From positions 1 through 64,000 of the forward strand of contig NZ_BIMC01000015.1 in NCBI RefSeq assembly GCF_004000885.1: a stretch of DNA of 64,000 bases. The letters run 5' to 3'. Position numbers and translations under genes: made by a program. Shown here piece by piece: positions 8,631 through 16,566 of this stretch; the stretch's first letter is position 1; each line of letters begins with the position of its first letter. The notes beneath the pieces were generated by a model. The model ran no database searches and had not been told where the DNA came from. It was given only the letters and a program-made list of their open reading frames with translations. The stretch is from Paenibacillus glucanolyticus NBRC 15330 (lineage in GTDB: Bacteria; Bacillota; Bacilli; Paenibacillales; Paenibacillaceae).

Positions 8631-10067
8631 TCAATTCCTTAAAAATAGAAAAGCTATGAATATTACAATTAATAAAGAAATAACAAATCCATATTTTAGA
8701 TGTTTTCTGTTTCGGTTCTTACTCAATGAAACCGGGGCCAAACTAAGTATTTGTTCAAACATTTCATCAGAAATGTCATTCTTTCTGAATGGGTCCGGAT
8801 GATACGGCAATGCAAAAACTTTCTCCCTAGATAGGTCACTTTCAATATCCGATCTGGTTTGTGCATCAATCAAAGGGATTACTATGTTCCATTTTGTTTG
8901 ATGATCAAAAGAATCTGTTGCTGATAGAAACTCTTTTAAATGACGCTGTTTCCACTCACTTCCACAAGCTACAACTATTTGTATATCTGATCTCAAAAAT
9001 TCTTCAAAATATGAGGTTTCTTCATATCCCCCTAGATCAAGAACAACAAAGTTGTACTCTGATGAAAGAAGTGAAATTAGATTTAGATCCGTATTATCAG
9101 ATTTGTAAAAATCAACTCCATCAATGTCAAATTTTTTTGTGTTTAGAGTGCGACTAATATCTTTTATTCCTTCATATGCCAGTTCAACATATTTAAAGTC
9201 ACTGCTTTCATTGCACTCTACTATTGCAACCTTGTTACCTTTTCTTGATAAGAAGTATGAAAGTGATATTGCACTGTGCGTTGTTCCGGTACGTATCTGT
9301 GCGCCCAAGACAGCGATTACTACAGAACCAAATACTCTGTTCCTTATTATGATTTTTTCCTTAACTGTGGGAAACGGTAGTGTGAAGTCTTCAATTGAAT
9401 CATCAATTATAAGAGGTCGTTCTACTTTTCTATCATCTTTTGTACTTGTTATATGCTCTACAATCTCATCATTCTGATTTACTCCTGATTTCTCCTGATC
9501 CTCTCCCTTTAATCCTCGTTCTTTTTTATTTGTCGATATCGTTCTTCTTTCTGTCTTTACTGAAATTTCGTTCCCACCATTATCAATTTTGCGCCAGGCG
9601 ATATCCTTGCTGTACTCCCGATATTTTGCCACTTCTGCAAATTCTTTTGATTTTTCAAAGCAATTCATGATGTCAACAATGCTAATCGTGCTATTTGTTG
9701 CTGATCTTACAAAAATGTTGTAAATCCCCATGTTCACAAGTTCTGCAAGTAATGGATGTCCCTCAGATTCGTTTGAAAGAACTACTGTCCTTATCTCACT
9801 GTGCCTAGTTCGAATGGACAGAAGAACATCAGAAAGGTATTCCAGGCGTTTATCATTTAACTTGTATGCAAGGTCAGTAATTACAATCAGTCCAAATACC
9901 GGTTCGTCATTTTCATAAGCTTCCTCTATTGTTTCGATTAAATGCTCAGCCACAACGACCGATTCAATTACTTTAAAGCCTTTAGACTCAATAAACTTCT
10001 TGAGCTTTGAACCAAAATCCGTGTTTTGAGTCGCTATAATTATCCTTCGGGTATCACTCGGCGTCAC
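8631..10067 (-). CDS. CpaE-like protein: receiver-like domain, MinD-like ATPase, C-terminal membrane helix
   Basis: A 478-residue protein. Residues 1-130 resemble a response-regulator fold (IIIATQNTDFGSKLKKFIES, VFGLIVITDL), as in CpaE/TadZ. Residues 245-440 are MinD-like with VLGAQIRTGTTHSAI at the Walker A position, which lacks the expected lysine, and FVVLDLGGY as switch II. The last 20 residues are a membrane helix (YGFVISLLIVIFIAFLFL), not usual for soluble TadZ/CpaE. The GTG start at 10067 overlaps the stop of the regulator gene by four bases and has GGGAGG upstream. It probably positions the pilus at the membrane; nucleotide binding is doubtful. Confidence 0.75.
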   Translation of the reverse strand: MTPSDTRRIIIATQNTDFGSKLKKFIESKGFKVIESVVVAEHLIETIEEAYENDEPVFGLIVITDLAYKLNDKRLEYLSDVLLSIRTRHSEIRTVVLSNESEGHPLLAELVNMGIYNIFVRSATNSTISIVDIMNCFEKSKEFAEVAKYREYSKDIAWRKIDNGGNEISVKTERRTISTNKKERGLKGEDQEKSGVNQNDEIVEHITSTKDDRKVERPLIIDDSIEDFTLPFPTVKEKIIIRNRVFGSVVIAVLGAQIRTGTTHSAISLSYFLSRKGNKVAIVECNESSDFKYVELAYEGIKDISRTLNTKKFDIDGVDFYKSDNTDLNLISLLSSEYNFVVLDLGGYEETSYFEEFLRSDIQIVVACGSEWKQRHLKEFLSATDSFDHQTKWNIVIPLIDAQTRSDIESDLSREKVFALPYHPDPFRKNDISDEMFEQILSLAPVSLSKNRNRKHLKYGFVISLLIVIFIAFLFLRN

Positions 10068-10288
10068 AATTCACCAACCTCCCAAATGCTTTCCCCAAGT
10101 ACTTCATTAATTGCTTTTTTTATTTCCGGGTGTGGCTCTTCTTTGCTTTTTTCATATCTAGAGATCATTACCTGGTAAACTCGGAGTTTATCATTCCTTT
10201 TTTTAATCTCCCCAACAAGATCCTCTTGGGTCCAGCCTTTTCTTAGTCTGATGATTTTTAGTTTTTCAGCTGGGCTTTCAACAATCAT
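10064..10288 (-). CDS. XRE-family helix-turn-helix regulator
   Basis: A 74-residue protein starting at ATG 10288, nine bases after AAGGAGGTG; the upstream ATGs are too close to that site. It contains a Cro/CI-type helix-turn-helix: KLKIIRLRKGWTQEDLVGEI followed by the recognition region YQVMISRYEKSKEEPHPEI. It is the first gene of the Tad operon and is translationally coupled to the CpaE-like gene by a GTGA overlap. Its likely job is to control this operon, possibly at the promoter 10424-10452, but no operator was identified. Confidence 0.85.
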   Translation of the reverse strand: MIVESPAEKLKIIRLRKGWTQEDLVGEIKKRNDKLRVYQVMISRYEKSKEEPHPEIKKAINEVLGESIWEVGEL

Positions 10289-10321
10289 CAACATACACCT
10301 CCTTAGTCGATATTTTAGAGA

Positions 10322-10369
10322 CACAAAAAAACACGCTAACCAACCCTATGTAGGGTTTGATTAGCGTGC
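10322..10369 (-). terminator. Hairpin plus U-tract in the leader of the Tad operon
   Basis: On the minus strand CACGCTAA pairs with TTAGCGTG and CAAACCCT with AGGGTTGG around a short loop, followed by seven Ts. It is a strong intrinsic terminator. It lies downstream of the MerR-like gene but also downstream of a good promoter (10424-10452) and upstream of the regulator start at 10288, so it could act as an attenuator of the Tad operon as well as the end of the MerR-like transcript. Confidence 0.8.
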
Positions 10370-10423
10370 TTCGCTTTTGAAAAGATATATGGAGTTTTTA
10401 TTTAAACACTTTGTCACAAAACA

Positions 10424-10452
10424 ATCCTAGTACATTCTAAATGAAGTGTCAA
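10424..10452 (-). promoter_or_regulatory. Sigma-A-type promoter for the Tad operon
   Basis: On the minus strand a perfect -35 box TTGACA (10452 to 10447) is separated by 17 bases from TAGGAT (10429 to 10424), a 4/6 match to TATAAT. Transcription would begin near 10417, pass through the hairpin at 10322-10369 and reach the regulator gene at 10288. The assignment is from sequence match and position only. Confidence 0.6.
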
Positions 10453-10472
10453 ACATCTTTTAGTCTTTTAGT

Positions 10473-11180
10473 TTAGTTATCTTCGAACGCTGCTTTCATT
10501 CGTTCATCTATATGATCATTGATATAATTATTAATGAATTCTAATTTCTTTGCAGTATCTTCTTTTTTTATTATAATGCCTGTTTTTATAGGATTAGCAT
10601 TCCATTTTTCTTCTGCCTCATTTTTAAGTTCACGGGTTATTTTCCTTTCAGTATCTCTAATATTTAATTGTATTGTTCTAATAGCCACTCTCTCTTGAGC
10701 TTCTTTTTCTGCAGGGTCAGGTAATGCGAGCCTTGCTAGCCGTTCCTTTTCTTCATATTCCTGACGAATCTCATTTCTCATCTGGTCCATTTTTTCATTT
10801 AAAAGATCACCCATAGCTCGTAAAATGCGTTCTTCAGCTTGGAGTATATCCATAGTATTTGAATCTGCGGAATTTTCATCCTCAAAGTATGTGACTTCAG
10901 GAAATTTTTCTCTTACATACTCGGCAATAATCTCATTAGGTATCTTTTTTCCGTATTTTTCTCTTACCTCATATATAAATATTGCTATATTGATTTCGAG
11001 TTGTGATAATACTCTCTCTCTCTTCCCTTTTGTTCTGGGTAGAGTGTGAACTTTTTGCTTCTCTAGTTCATTAAACCAAGATCTTAAAGTGACAACCGGT
11101 ATTTCTATTCCTTTCTCCTCTTTCAAATACTCTTGTGCTTTCCCAAGGGTCCACATCTGTGGTAGTTGTTCTTCTTCCAC
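10473..11180 (-). CDS. MerR/RacA-like DNA-binding protein with coiled coil
   Basis: A 235-residue protein, start chosen at GTG 11180 because the GAGGAGAGGAG site lies inside the longer frame that opens at TTG 11204. The N-terminus (MWTLGKAQEYLKEEKGIEIP then TLRSWFNELE) is a MerR-type winged helix, as in RacA and in MerR-like proteins common on Bacillus plasmids. The middle and C-terminus are highly charged and helical (EERILRAMGDLLNEKMDQMR, KEAQERVAIRTIQLNIRDTE), likely a coiled coil. It is divergent from the ParM-like gene across a TATAG-rich region, so it may bind that DNA in segregation or regulate it. That role is inference. Confidence 0.7.
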   Translation of the reverse strand: MEEEQLPQMWTLGKAQEYLKEEKGIEIPVVTLRSWFNELEKQKVHTLPRTKGKRERVLSQLEINIAIFIYEVREKYGKKIPNEIIAEYVREKFPEVTYFEDENSADSNTMDILQAEERILRAMGDLLNEKMDQMRNEIRQEYEEKERLARLALPDPAEKEAQERVAIRTIQLNIRDTERKITRELKNEAEEKWNANPIKTGIIIKKEDTAKKLEFINNYINDHIDERMKAAFEDN

Positions 11181-11204
11181 TTTGATTCCATCTCCTCTCC
11201 TCAA

Positions 11205-11800
11205 ATATCAGTTTTATATTAGTGATATAGACTATAATTTGGTTTACGATAGTTTACCAAAAACCTCTATCTATATTATAGCCTATAAATATTCAAGTTA
11301 ATAGATTCTATACAGGTTTTAGATTCTACAAATATATTAGTTATAGGTATGCAACGTACTAATTCCTACTCTTATAGATATCCTATATAATCGGTATAGT
11401 ATATATTATAAGTCTCAAACACAAATATAAACTCTGCATATAAACTTCTATAGAATATATATATACAGAGTTTATTTAATGTAGGAATATATTACTTTGG
11501 TATAGAATATAGATAGAATAATAGATTTGATGGTCCACTATATCTTATATTCTATACTTCCTCGCGATATAAGTTAGATAATCAATATAGTCTACATTTA
11601 TCAGTCCTCATCTATAACACTTATAGGTTGCAAAACCCCTATAGTCTATATATAGTAAATCTTCGGTTTGCTTCATATAAACTATATACCTCCTATAGGA
11701 TATATTATGTAAAGGATAGTTTGTTACATATAGTATATATTTTTCGTATAGGCTATATAATCTTTCGCAAAATTCCTTTTCTTTCCCTCATTCATGTGAT
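11205..11800. repeat. TATAG-rich segment, candidate centromere
   Basis: About 0.6 kb without a gene, very AT-rich and dense in TATAG, CTATA and ATATAG words at irregular spacing (for example near 11228, 11276, 11341, 11380, 11396, 11450, 11501, 11508, 11639, 11645, 11695, 11751). It lies between the divergent MerR-like and ParM-like genes. Actin-type partition systems of Bacillus plasmids carry their centromere next to the filament operon, so this is a candidate parC-like site, or an easily melted region. No exact tandem repeat unit was found. Confidence 0.45.
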
Positions 11801-11863
11801 ATAATCCAATTAAGTTAAATCAGTTAATTTAAGTTAAGTTAACTCAGTTGAGTTAACTTAACT
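11800..11863 (+). promoter_or_regulatory. ParM operon promoter and 32-bp palindromic operator
   Basis: A perfect -10 box TATAAT is at 11800-11805, preceded by TGTGA; the -35 is poor. Just downstream, 11832-11863 is a perfect inverted repeat with 15-bp arms (AGTTAAGTTAACTCA and its complement) around a GT centre, within a run of TTAAGTTAA-type words starting near 11811. The palindrome would sit at or just after the transcription start, which suits autorepression by the ParR-like or MerR-like protein, or a centromere half-site. Confidence 0.65.
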
Positions 11864-11893
11864 GTAAAAATCATAAATTTGGAGGGTAATTCT

Positions 11894-13102
11894 ATGGAAA
11901 AAAAGACATCTATGCTGCAAGCAGGATCGGACGCAGGAAATACTCGGCAAAAAACTTCTTATATTGATGAGACAGGGAATGTTGTCAGCATTTCTTTTCC
12001 TACACTAATGGCTCCGGGGAATTCAGTGGGTGACCCACTCCGTAAAGAGTCAAAAGATCTTTCGATCACAGACCGTTTACATGTATACATACAATCAAAA
12101 GCTCTTTCCGGAACCTATTATTATGTAGGGGATTATGCAAGAGATAAGAAGGGTATGGTTCAACCCGATGGTGCTTTTAAATCATCCAGTGAACTTCACA
12201 TTGTTACTCAACTGACCGCATTAGCAATTATTGCAGCTTCAATGAACAAAGAACGAATTGATCATTTCTACTCTGGCGGCCTTCCTATTGAGGAGTTTAA
12301 AATCGTAGGTGAATCGACATTTCTTGAACGTATAAGCGGTGAGCATGTGATCGAGTTCTTAGATGGTATTTATAATGGAAAAGTTATTACTATCAATATT
12401 ACTGGCGGGATTGTTAATATAGAGGGCGCTACTACATCACTTGCACTCACAAACAACATCATTGAGAACAAATTAATAGAACTGCCTAGTGCTAAGATCT
12501 TTGATGATGAAGACTACTGTATTGGTGATTTGGGAGCCGGCACCACTGATGTAGCACTGTTTGAAGGCGATGGGCTTAATGGTATTAATAGTACGAATTA
12601 TGATCTTGGGACAAATAAATATATCGATGAAATGATAAATGAAATCAATGAAATAGATGAATTCAAAGAGGCTCGGGATTTCCTCAAGGAAAACAATATG
12701 GATGTCACTTCTCCTTATACAAACCGCGAGCAATTTTTACGGCAAGTGGTTTTTCCTGAAATAGCTACAATGCTAGCAGATAAAACAAATAAGTATCAGC
12801 CTACATTCAAGGTTTCCTGGGCTAGTAAAAGAAATGTTATTGTTACAGAAATCGTGTTAAAGCACATGAAGTCTTACTACGACGAAGTTGTAAAGCAACT
12901 AAATTTATTCGCTCTTACAAAAGCACCAAATGTAAATAACTTTTTCTTAGTGGGCGGTGGTTTGCTCTTTGCTTATTACTATTTTAGAAACATTGAATTC
13001 TTTAAATTACCTGATTTAGAAGTCCGGCCTGAAGCTCAGTATTTTACAAGCAGAGCGTATTTGATTAGTTCCTATATTCAAAACCTTGTTGCCTCTCTAT
13101 AA
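11894..13102 (+). CDS. ParM/Alp7A-like actin homologue for plasmid segregation
   Basis: A 402-residue actin-like ATPase. The start is ATG 11894, eight bases after GGAGG. Phosphate loop 1 is the GSDAGNTRQK segment near residue 12, phosphate loop 2 is IGDLGAGTTDVALFEG near 209, and the adenosine-side motif FFLVGGGLLFAYYY is near 349. These match ParM/StbA-type filament proteins that push or pull plasmid copies apart. The adaptor-like gene follows 57 bases downstream, and palindromic sites lie on both sides of the pair. The family call is strong; which Bacillus subgroup (Alp7A, AlfA or other) it belongs to cannot be decided by eye. Confidence 0.85.
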   Translation: MEKKTSMLQAGSDAGNTRQKTSYIDETGNVVSISFPTLMAPGNSVGDPLRKESKDLSITDRLHVYIQSKALSGTYYYVGDYARDKKGMVQPDGAFKSSSELHIVTQLTALAIIAASMNKERIDHFYSGGLPIEEFKIVGESTFLERISGEHVIEFLDGIYNGKVITINITGGIVNIEGATTSLALTNNIIENKLIELPSAKIFDDEDYCIGDLGAGTTDVALFEGDGLNGINSTNYDLGTNKYIDEMINEINEIDEFKEARDFLKENNMDVTSPYTNREQFLRQVVFPEIATMLADKTNKYQPTFKVSWASKRNVIVTEIVLKHMKSYYDEVVKQLNLFALTKAPNVNNFFLVGGGLLFAYYYFRNIEFFKLPDLEVRPEAQYFTSRAYLISSYIQNLVASL

Positions 13103-13159
13103 AATTGAACTCTATACACAAAGTGGAGGGAGGTAAGACGCCCTGCAGGCGGTTTAAAT

Positions 13160-13657
13160 ATGAAAGAAAAAGCAAAGGAATTTAAGAGGGGGGTTGGCTT
13201 CACCTTCACTCCCTCGCGTATACCTGATGCCGGTGAAGTGGATTTCATTGATGAGTTAAACCGAATTTTAGCACTAAGCAATCTAAGTCAAAACAAATTT
13301 ACTGAAATTATGCTGAAAGAGGCAGTTGAGTATCAAAAGATTAAGAAAACCCAAAAATTCAAGGATCTTTTTGAAACAAATGAGCAAGGGTTGATAATAA
13401 TCGATGAGGATGATAGCACCTCTAATTTAAAAAAACCACTAATACAAACCGTAAACTCAATGGAACTAAACCAAAACGCCCACAGTTCATCAACATCTCA
13501 AGTTAAAGAAAAGGATGATTTTGAACATTCGCAAATGAAAGCTGTTGAAGATAAAAATTCTTCAGTTAATTCGAAGGATGTCGTTAAAGAACCGGTAGTT
13601 AATGATGTCTTAAGAAAAGCGATGGAAAGGGCAAATAAAACAAAACTTAAATCATAG
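13160..13657 (+). CDS. ParR/Alp7R-like partition adaptor
   Basis: A 165-residue charged protein, second gene of the actin operon. Residues 15-60 (VGFTFTPSRIPDAGEVDFID onward, then NKFTEIMLKEAVEYQ) fit a ribbon-helix-helix-type DNA-binding unit with a beta strand followed by two helices. The remainder is low-complexity, rich in K, E, S and N, ending in a basic tail (RKAMERANKTKLKS) that could contact the filament, as in ParR proteins. GGCGG precedes the start by eight bases. Function is inferred from gene order and size; the fold is a reasonable but not certain guess. Confidence 0.65.
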   Translation: MKEKAKEFKRGVGFTFTPSRIPDAGEVDFIDELNRILALSNLSQNKFTEIMLKEAVEYQKIKKTQKFKDLFETNEQGLIIIDEDDSTSNLKKPLIQTVNSMELNQNAHSSSTSQVKEKDDFEHSQMKAVEDKNSSVNSKDVVKEPVVNDVLRKAMERANKTKLKS

Positions 13658-13667
13658 TACTTGATGA

Positions 13668-13703
13668 ACAAAGGACCTGATATAAATCAGGTCTTTTGTT
13701 TTG
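13668..13703 (+). terminator. Terminator of the partition operon
   Basis: ACAAAGGACCTGAT pairs with ATCAGGTCTTTTGT around a four-base loop and is followed by TTTTG. It directly follows the stop codon of the adaptor gene. Confidence 0.85.
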
Positions 13704-14382
13704 TATAAAATTAAAGGATCATGGATCCTAGAGAAAAGCCCCTCCTAAATAGGTACAACTAAATTAAAAGGTGGGTCAGAAAAATTTATGATATTTCCTT
13801 AAATTCTTATAGATCAAATCAGTATTTTATATTGGAGCACTTATCTTTTAAGATGTGCACCCCTTGAACACATTGGGTATATCCTTCCGATGATTTCGAG
13901 AGGGTGCATTTTACATTCTTGGACAAAGGAGAAATTGGAATGAATCATAAAACGCCATTTAATAATTATCCTTAACGAATTATGCGAAGAGAGGAGAGAA
14001 CTCCTAAAAACGACTACAGCATAAACGTAATGTATGCATCGTAATTGAAAGAGGAGTTAACAAATGAAACTTTAATATCGTCACATTAATGAATAAAGCA
14101 TATAAACTCTTTCTTTGAATCCCAATCACAAAAATAAGATATTACTCAGAATGTTCAAAGCGGCATTGATATCGTTCCTCAGACAGAGTATTTTTCCAAT
14201 TTGCCAAGGGCACGAATTTGGGTCAGTCGAATATTAGCTAGCTAACCCTGAGAACTCATTATTAGCGATATTAGGTATGTTGCGTGGATGTTCCATAGAT
14301 CCCACCTTTGATCATAAAGAAGAAATCTATACGATGAGTAGTCAGTTTAGAAAGGTATTTACAAGCATCCTCCATCTCAATA

Positions 14383-14430
14383 ATCAATTAAGTTAACTTA
14401 ATTGATTTAACTTAAATTAACTTAATTGAT
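14383..14430. repeat. TTAAGTTAA palindrome cluster, second partition-type site
   Basis: 14383-14406 is a perfect 24-bp palindrome (ATCAATTAAGTT and its complement), followed at once by TTAACTTAAATTAACTTAATTGAT-type sequence that repeats the same half-sites. The words match those of the operator at 11832-11863, 2.5 kb away on the other side of the ParM/ParR-like genes. This suggests the same protein binds both places. Confidence 0.65.
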
Positions 14431-14584
14431 ACTCTGGATTCATATTTTTTATATGTCTGTTCTGAAGTCATTCGAGTTCATTAGCAGGTGCATTTATAGT
14501 AACTAAAGGGTTTCTTGACAAATCAAATAATGAAAAGCAAGTCAGTTTCATAAATAGAACGCAGCAAGAGAAAGAAAGCTAATT

Positions 14585-14635
14585 AGTGGAATTTATAGTG
14601 GAACAATAAGTGGAATCAAAGGGAGACATTCCACA
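14585..14635. repeat. Three AGTGGAA repeats at 12-bp period plus inverted copy
   Basis: AGTGGAA occurs at 14585, 14597 and 14609, exactly 12 bases apart, and the inverted form TTCCAC follows at 14629-14634. The block lies about 200 bases upstream of the replication-relaxation gene. Regular spacing near one helical turn points to a cooperative protein-binding site such as a small iteron set or an operator. Confidence 0.55.
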
Positions 14636-14829
14636 AATCATTCTTCTTTCTAATCTACTACGCATTCCATATGAATGTATTTAATGAATTCTCTTGTTAC
14701 TTGATGTCTCGTTTAGAATTTGTTAACTTTTTCATGACACGAATGACATTTAACGAAGACGTGAATAAATACAGTAGAAGGTACGCATGATTTTATGCTC
14801 TTAAGCTGCTGTCCGGAGGGATGATATTT

Positions 14830-16191
14830 ATGCCTAGTATTGGTGCATACTACTTCAGCAAAACGGAGGTTGATATAATCTCATCATTGTTTATTTTTAG
14901 AAGTGGTACTGCGGAGCAGGTTACTTATATGATCCAACCCGAGCTGGCACCAGAAGGCTTTGCAAATAATGCAGGGAAACGATCTGTTTATACCGGTAGA
15001 ATAAAGTACATTGCAAAAACACTTAGCGGTTTGCAAAAAAAGGGTCTTGTTGCGCTAATGAAACCAGTACACACAATGAAATTCGTTTATTATTTAACTC
15101 AAGAAGGCCTCAACTGTGCATACTCAATCTTCGGAATTGAAGAACATTCAGCTAATCTAGCGAGTGGCTGGCCATGCGATTATGGGTACTTCGAATACAC
15201 TCTCTATAAGCCATCTCTGGATAGATTCTCACATCACGACCTCTCACTTAACTATCACCTGCAAATGTTGAATTTCGCAGCTCTAAGAGGCTTCAAATAC
15301 GAATTCATTGATAACCGATATGCATCAAGGGAATTTTATACGAAGAAGCAAGGCAAGAATGTAAAAAGATATTTTCGACCTGATGGGGAATTTAAAATTA
15401 ATGATAAGAATCACTATTGGCTCGAAGTCGATATGTCCACTGAACGCGGCGAAAAATTGGCAGATAAGTTTGAGTCCTATCGAGACTACCTCGATGTAAT
15501 CTCTGAGGGAATCTCCTTTTCAGAAATCAATGAAACACCAAGGTCAATTGTTTTCCATTCGTCAGCGACTTATATAACCGTAAGATGGATCTCAGTATTT
15601 AATGCTTTCATGAGTAAAATGGAAAAGTATACGCCGTTGATTAACTTCAGACTAACAAACAATTCAACACTTAGTAGGGCTGCAGATGCTGAGGTTAATT
15701 CAAATTCATATCTAAATAAGGTTAAAACCAACATTCAAATTCACTTGAAACGCGAGTCTGGATTCGTGGGGCTTCCAGATTCCCGCTCCAGTTCACCTAG
15801 CTTCATCAAATTGTTATCAAGTGATGAAGATGCTTTAGGTTGGTCTCCTAACATAGTAATCGTCGAGAATTCTGACGGCTCTAAACAAATCCTACTTTTT
15901 GAACGTCTTGAAGGACTTGAAAGCTTGGGTATTGCCAGGATTATTGATTTAAACAAGAAACTTCAAGAACTAGAGATAGGTAGAAGTGGACAAATAAAAG
16001 AAATTATCCCTATTTTGTACTACTATGACATAACCCCTGATGAGACAACGGTCAAAGGTACAGGCGTTGATATGGTGCTCCGAAGGACGTTAAGTAAACT
16101 GATCGTGCATGATGCTAAGAACAATCTATGGTTTGACGGTTTTAATAACATTGAGATAAAGGGAAACCCTTTAATGTATCGAAGAGACTAG
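14830..16191 (+). CDS. Replication-relaxation (Replic_Relax) family protein
   Basis: A 453-residue protein; start at ATG 14830, nine bases after GGAGGG (the ATG at 14821 touches that site). The N-terminal third looks like a winged helix (LFIFRSGTAEQVTYMI to GLQKKGLVALMKP and the YYLTQEGL wing). The middle carries HHDLSLNYHLQML, RPDGEFKINDKNHYWLEVD and a downstream K-rich helix with Y, the pattern of Replic_Relax proteins found on Firmicute and actinobacterial mobile elements. These are linked to plasmid mobilisation or replication, with the precise activity unresolved. It stands alone, behind the 12-bp-period repeats. Confidence 0.75.
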   Translation: MPSIGAYYFSKTEVDIISSLFIFRSGTAEQVTYMIQPELAPEGFANNAGKRSVYTGRIKYIAKTLSGLQKKGLVALMKPVHTMKFVYYLTQEGLNCAYSIFGIEEHSANLASGWPCDYGYFEYTLYKPSLDRFSHHDLSLNYHLQMLNFAALRGFKYEFIDNRYASREFYTKKQGKNVKRYFRPDGEFKINDKNHYWLEVDMSTERGEKLADKFESYRDYLDVISEGISFSEINETPRSIVFHSSATYITVRWISVFNAFMSKMEKYTPLINFRLTNNSTLSRAADAEVNSNSYLNKVKTNIQIHLKRESGFVGLPDSRSSSPSFIKLLSSDEDALGWSPNIVIVENSDGSKQILLFERLEGLESLGIARIIDLNKKLQELEIGRSGQIKEIIPILYYYDITPDETTVKGTGVDMVLRRTLSKLIVHDAKNNLWFDGFNNIEIKGNPLMYRRD

Positions 16192-16268
16192 ACACCTTTA
16201 GCTATCCAGTCTTCGAAGCCATATGGTTCTAATTAAATTAATAAGATTTTCCAAAAAAAAGGGCGTTG

Positions 16269-16544
16269 TCAGTCATCCTTAATACGACGCCTCTTTTTTT
16301 TAAGCTCCGGAACTATTGCAGCAACAATTCTGTTTGTGCTATCTGAGAATGCCTCTTCACAAAAAGTTTCCATCACACGGCTAGTGATAACTTCTGGTGT
16401 TAATTCATAATCCACATCTATCCGTTCATTAATCGCGTCACAAATCATTTGCAATTGATAATACCTATGTCTATGCATTCGATATGTTACTTCCTTGTAC
16501 TTAGAATTTTCTTTCCACCATTCTTGAAGCGATTCAAAAAACAT
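16269..16544 (-). CDS. Hypothetical protein, 91 aa
   Basis: A small basic, probably helical protein (MHRHRYYQLQMICDAINERI) ending in a lysine/arginine-rich tail (ELKKKRRRIKDD). It has a good ribosome binding site (GGGGGG five bases before ATG). It is convergent with the Replic_Relax gene and lies just downstream of the tandem RHH-like gene on the same strand, so the two could form one transcript. The family is not recognised; small size and basic tail would suit nucleic-acid binding, which is only a guess. Confidence 0.6.
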   Translation of the reverse strand: MFFESLQEWWKENSKYKEVTYRMHRHRYYQLQMICDAINERIDVDYELTPEVITSRVMETFCEEAFSDSTNRIVAAIVPELKKKRRRIKDD

Positions 16545-16566
16545 AACAACCCCCCCCGATCTTCAA

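Larger units (their letters stand above)
13704..14829. other. 1.1-kb gene-free region with several structured sites
   Basis: No convincing reading frame on either strand. It holds a hairpin at about 13854-13915 (GTGCACCCCTT pairing with GAGGGTGCA, then TTTT), the palindrome cluster at 14383-14430 and the 12-bp-period repeats at 14585-14635. Together with the following replication-relaxation gene this could be a transfer or secondary replication region. Short broken frames are present but lack start sites and ribosome binding sites. Confidence 0.5.

Noticed and set aside
11205..11800. tRNA or rRNA genes in AT-rich DNA
   Set aside because: No cloverleaf or conserved rRNA segments were seen here or elsewhere in the window.
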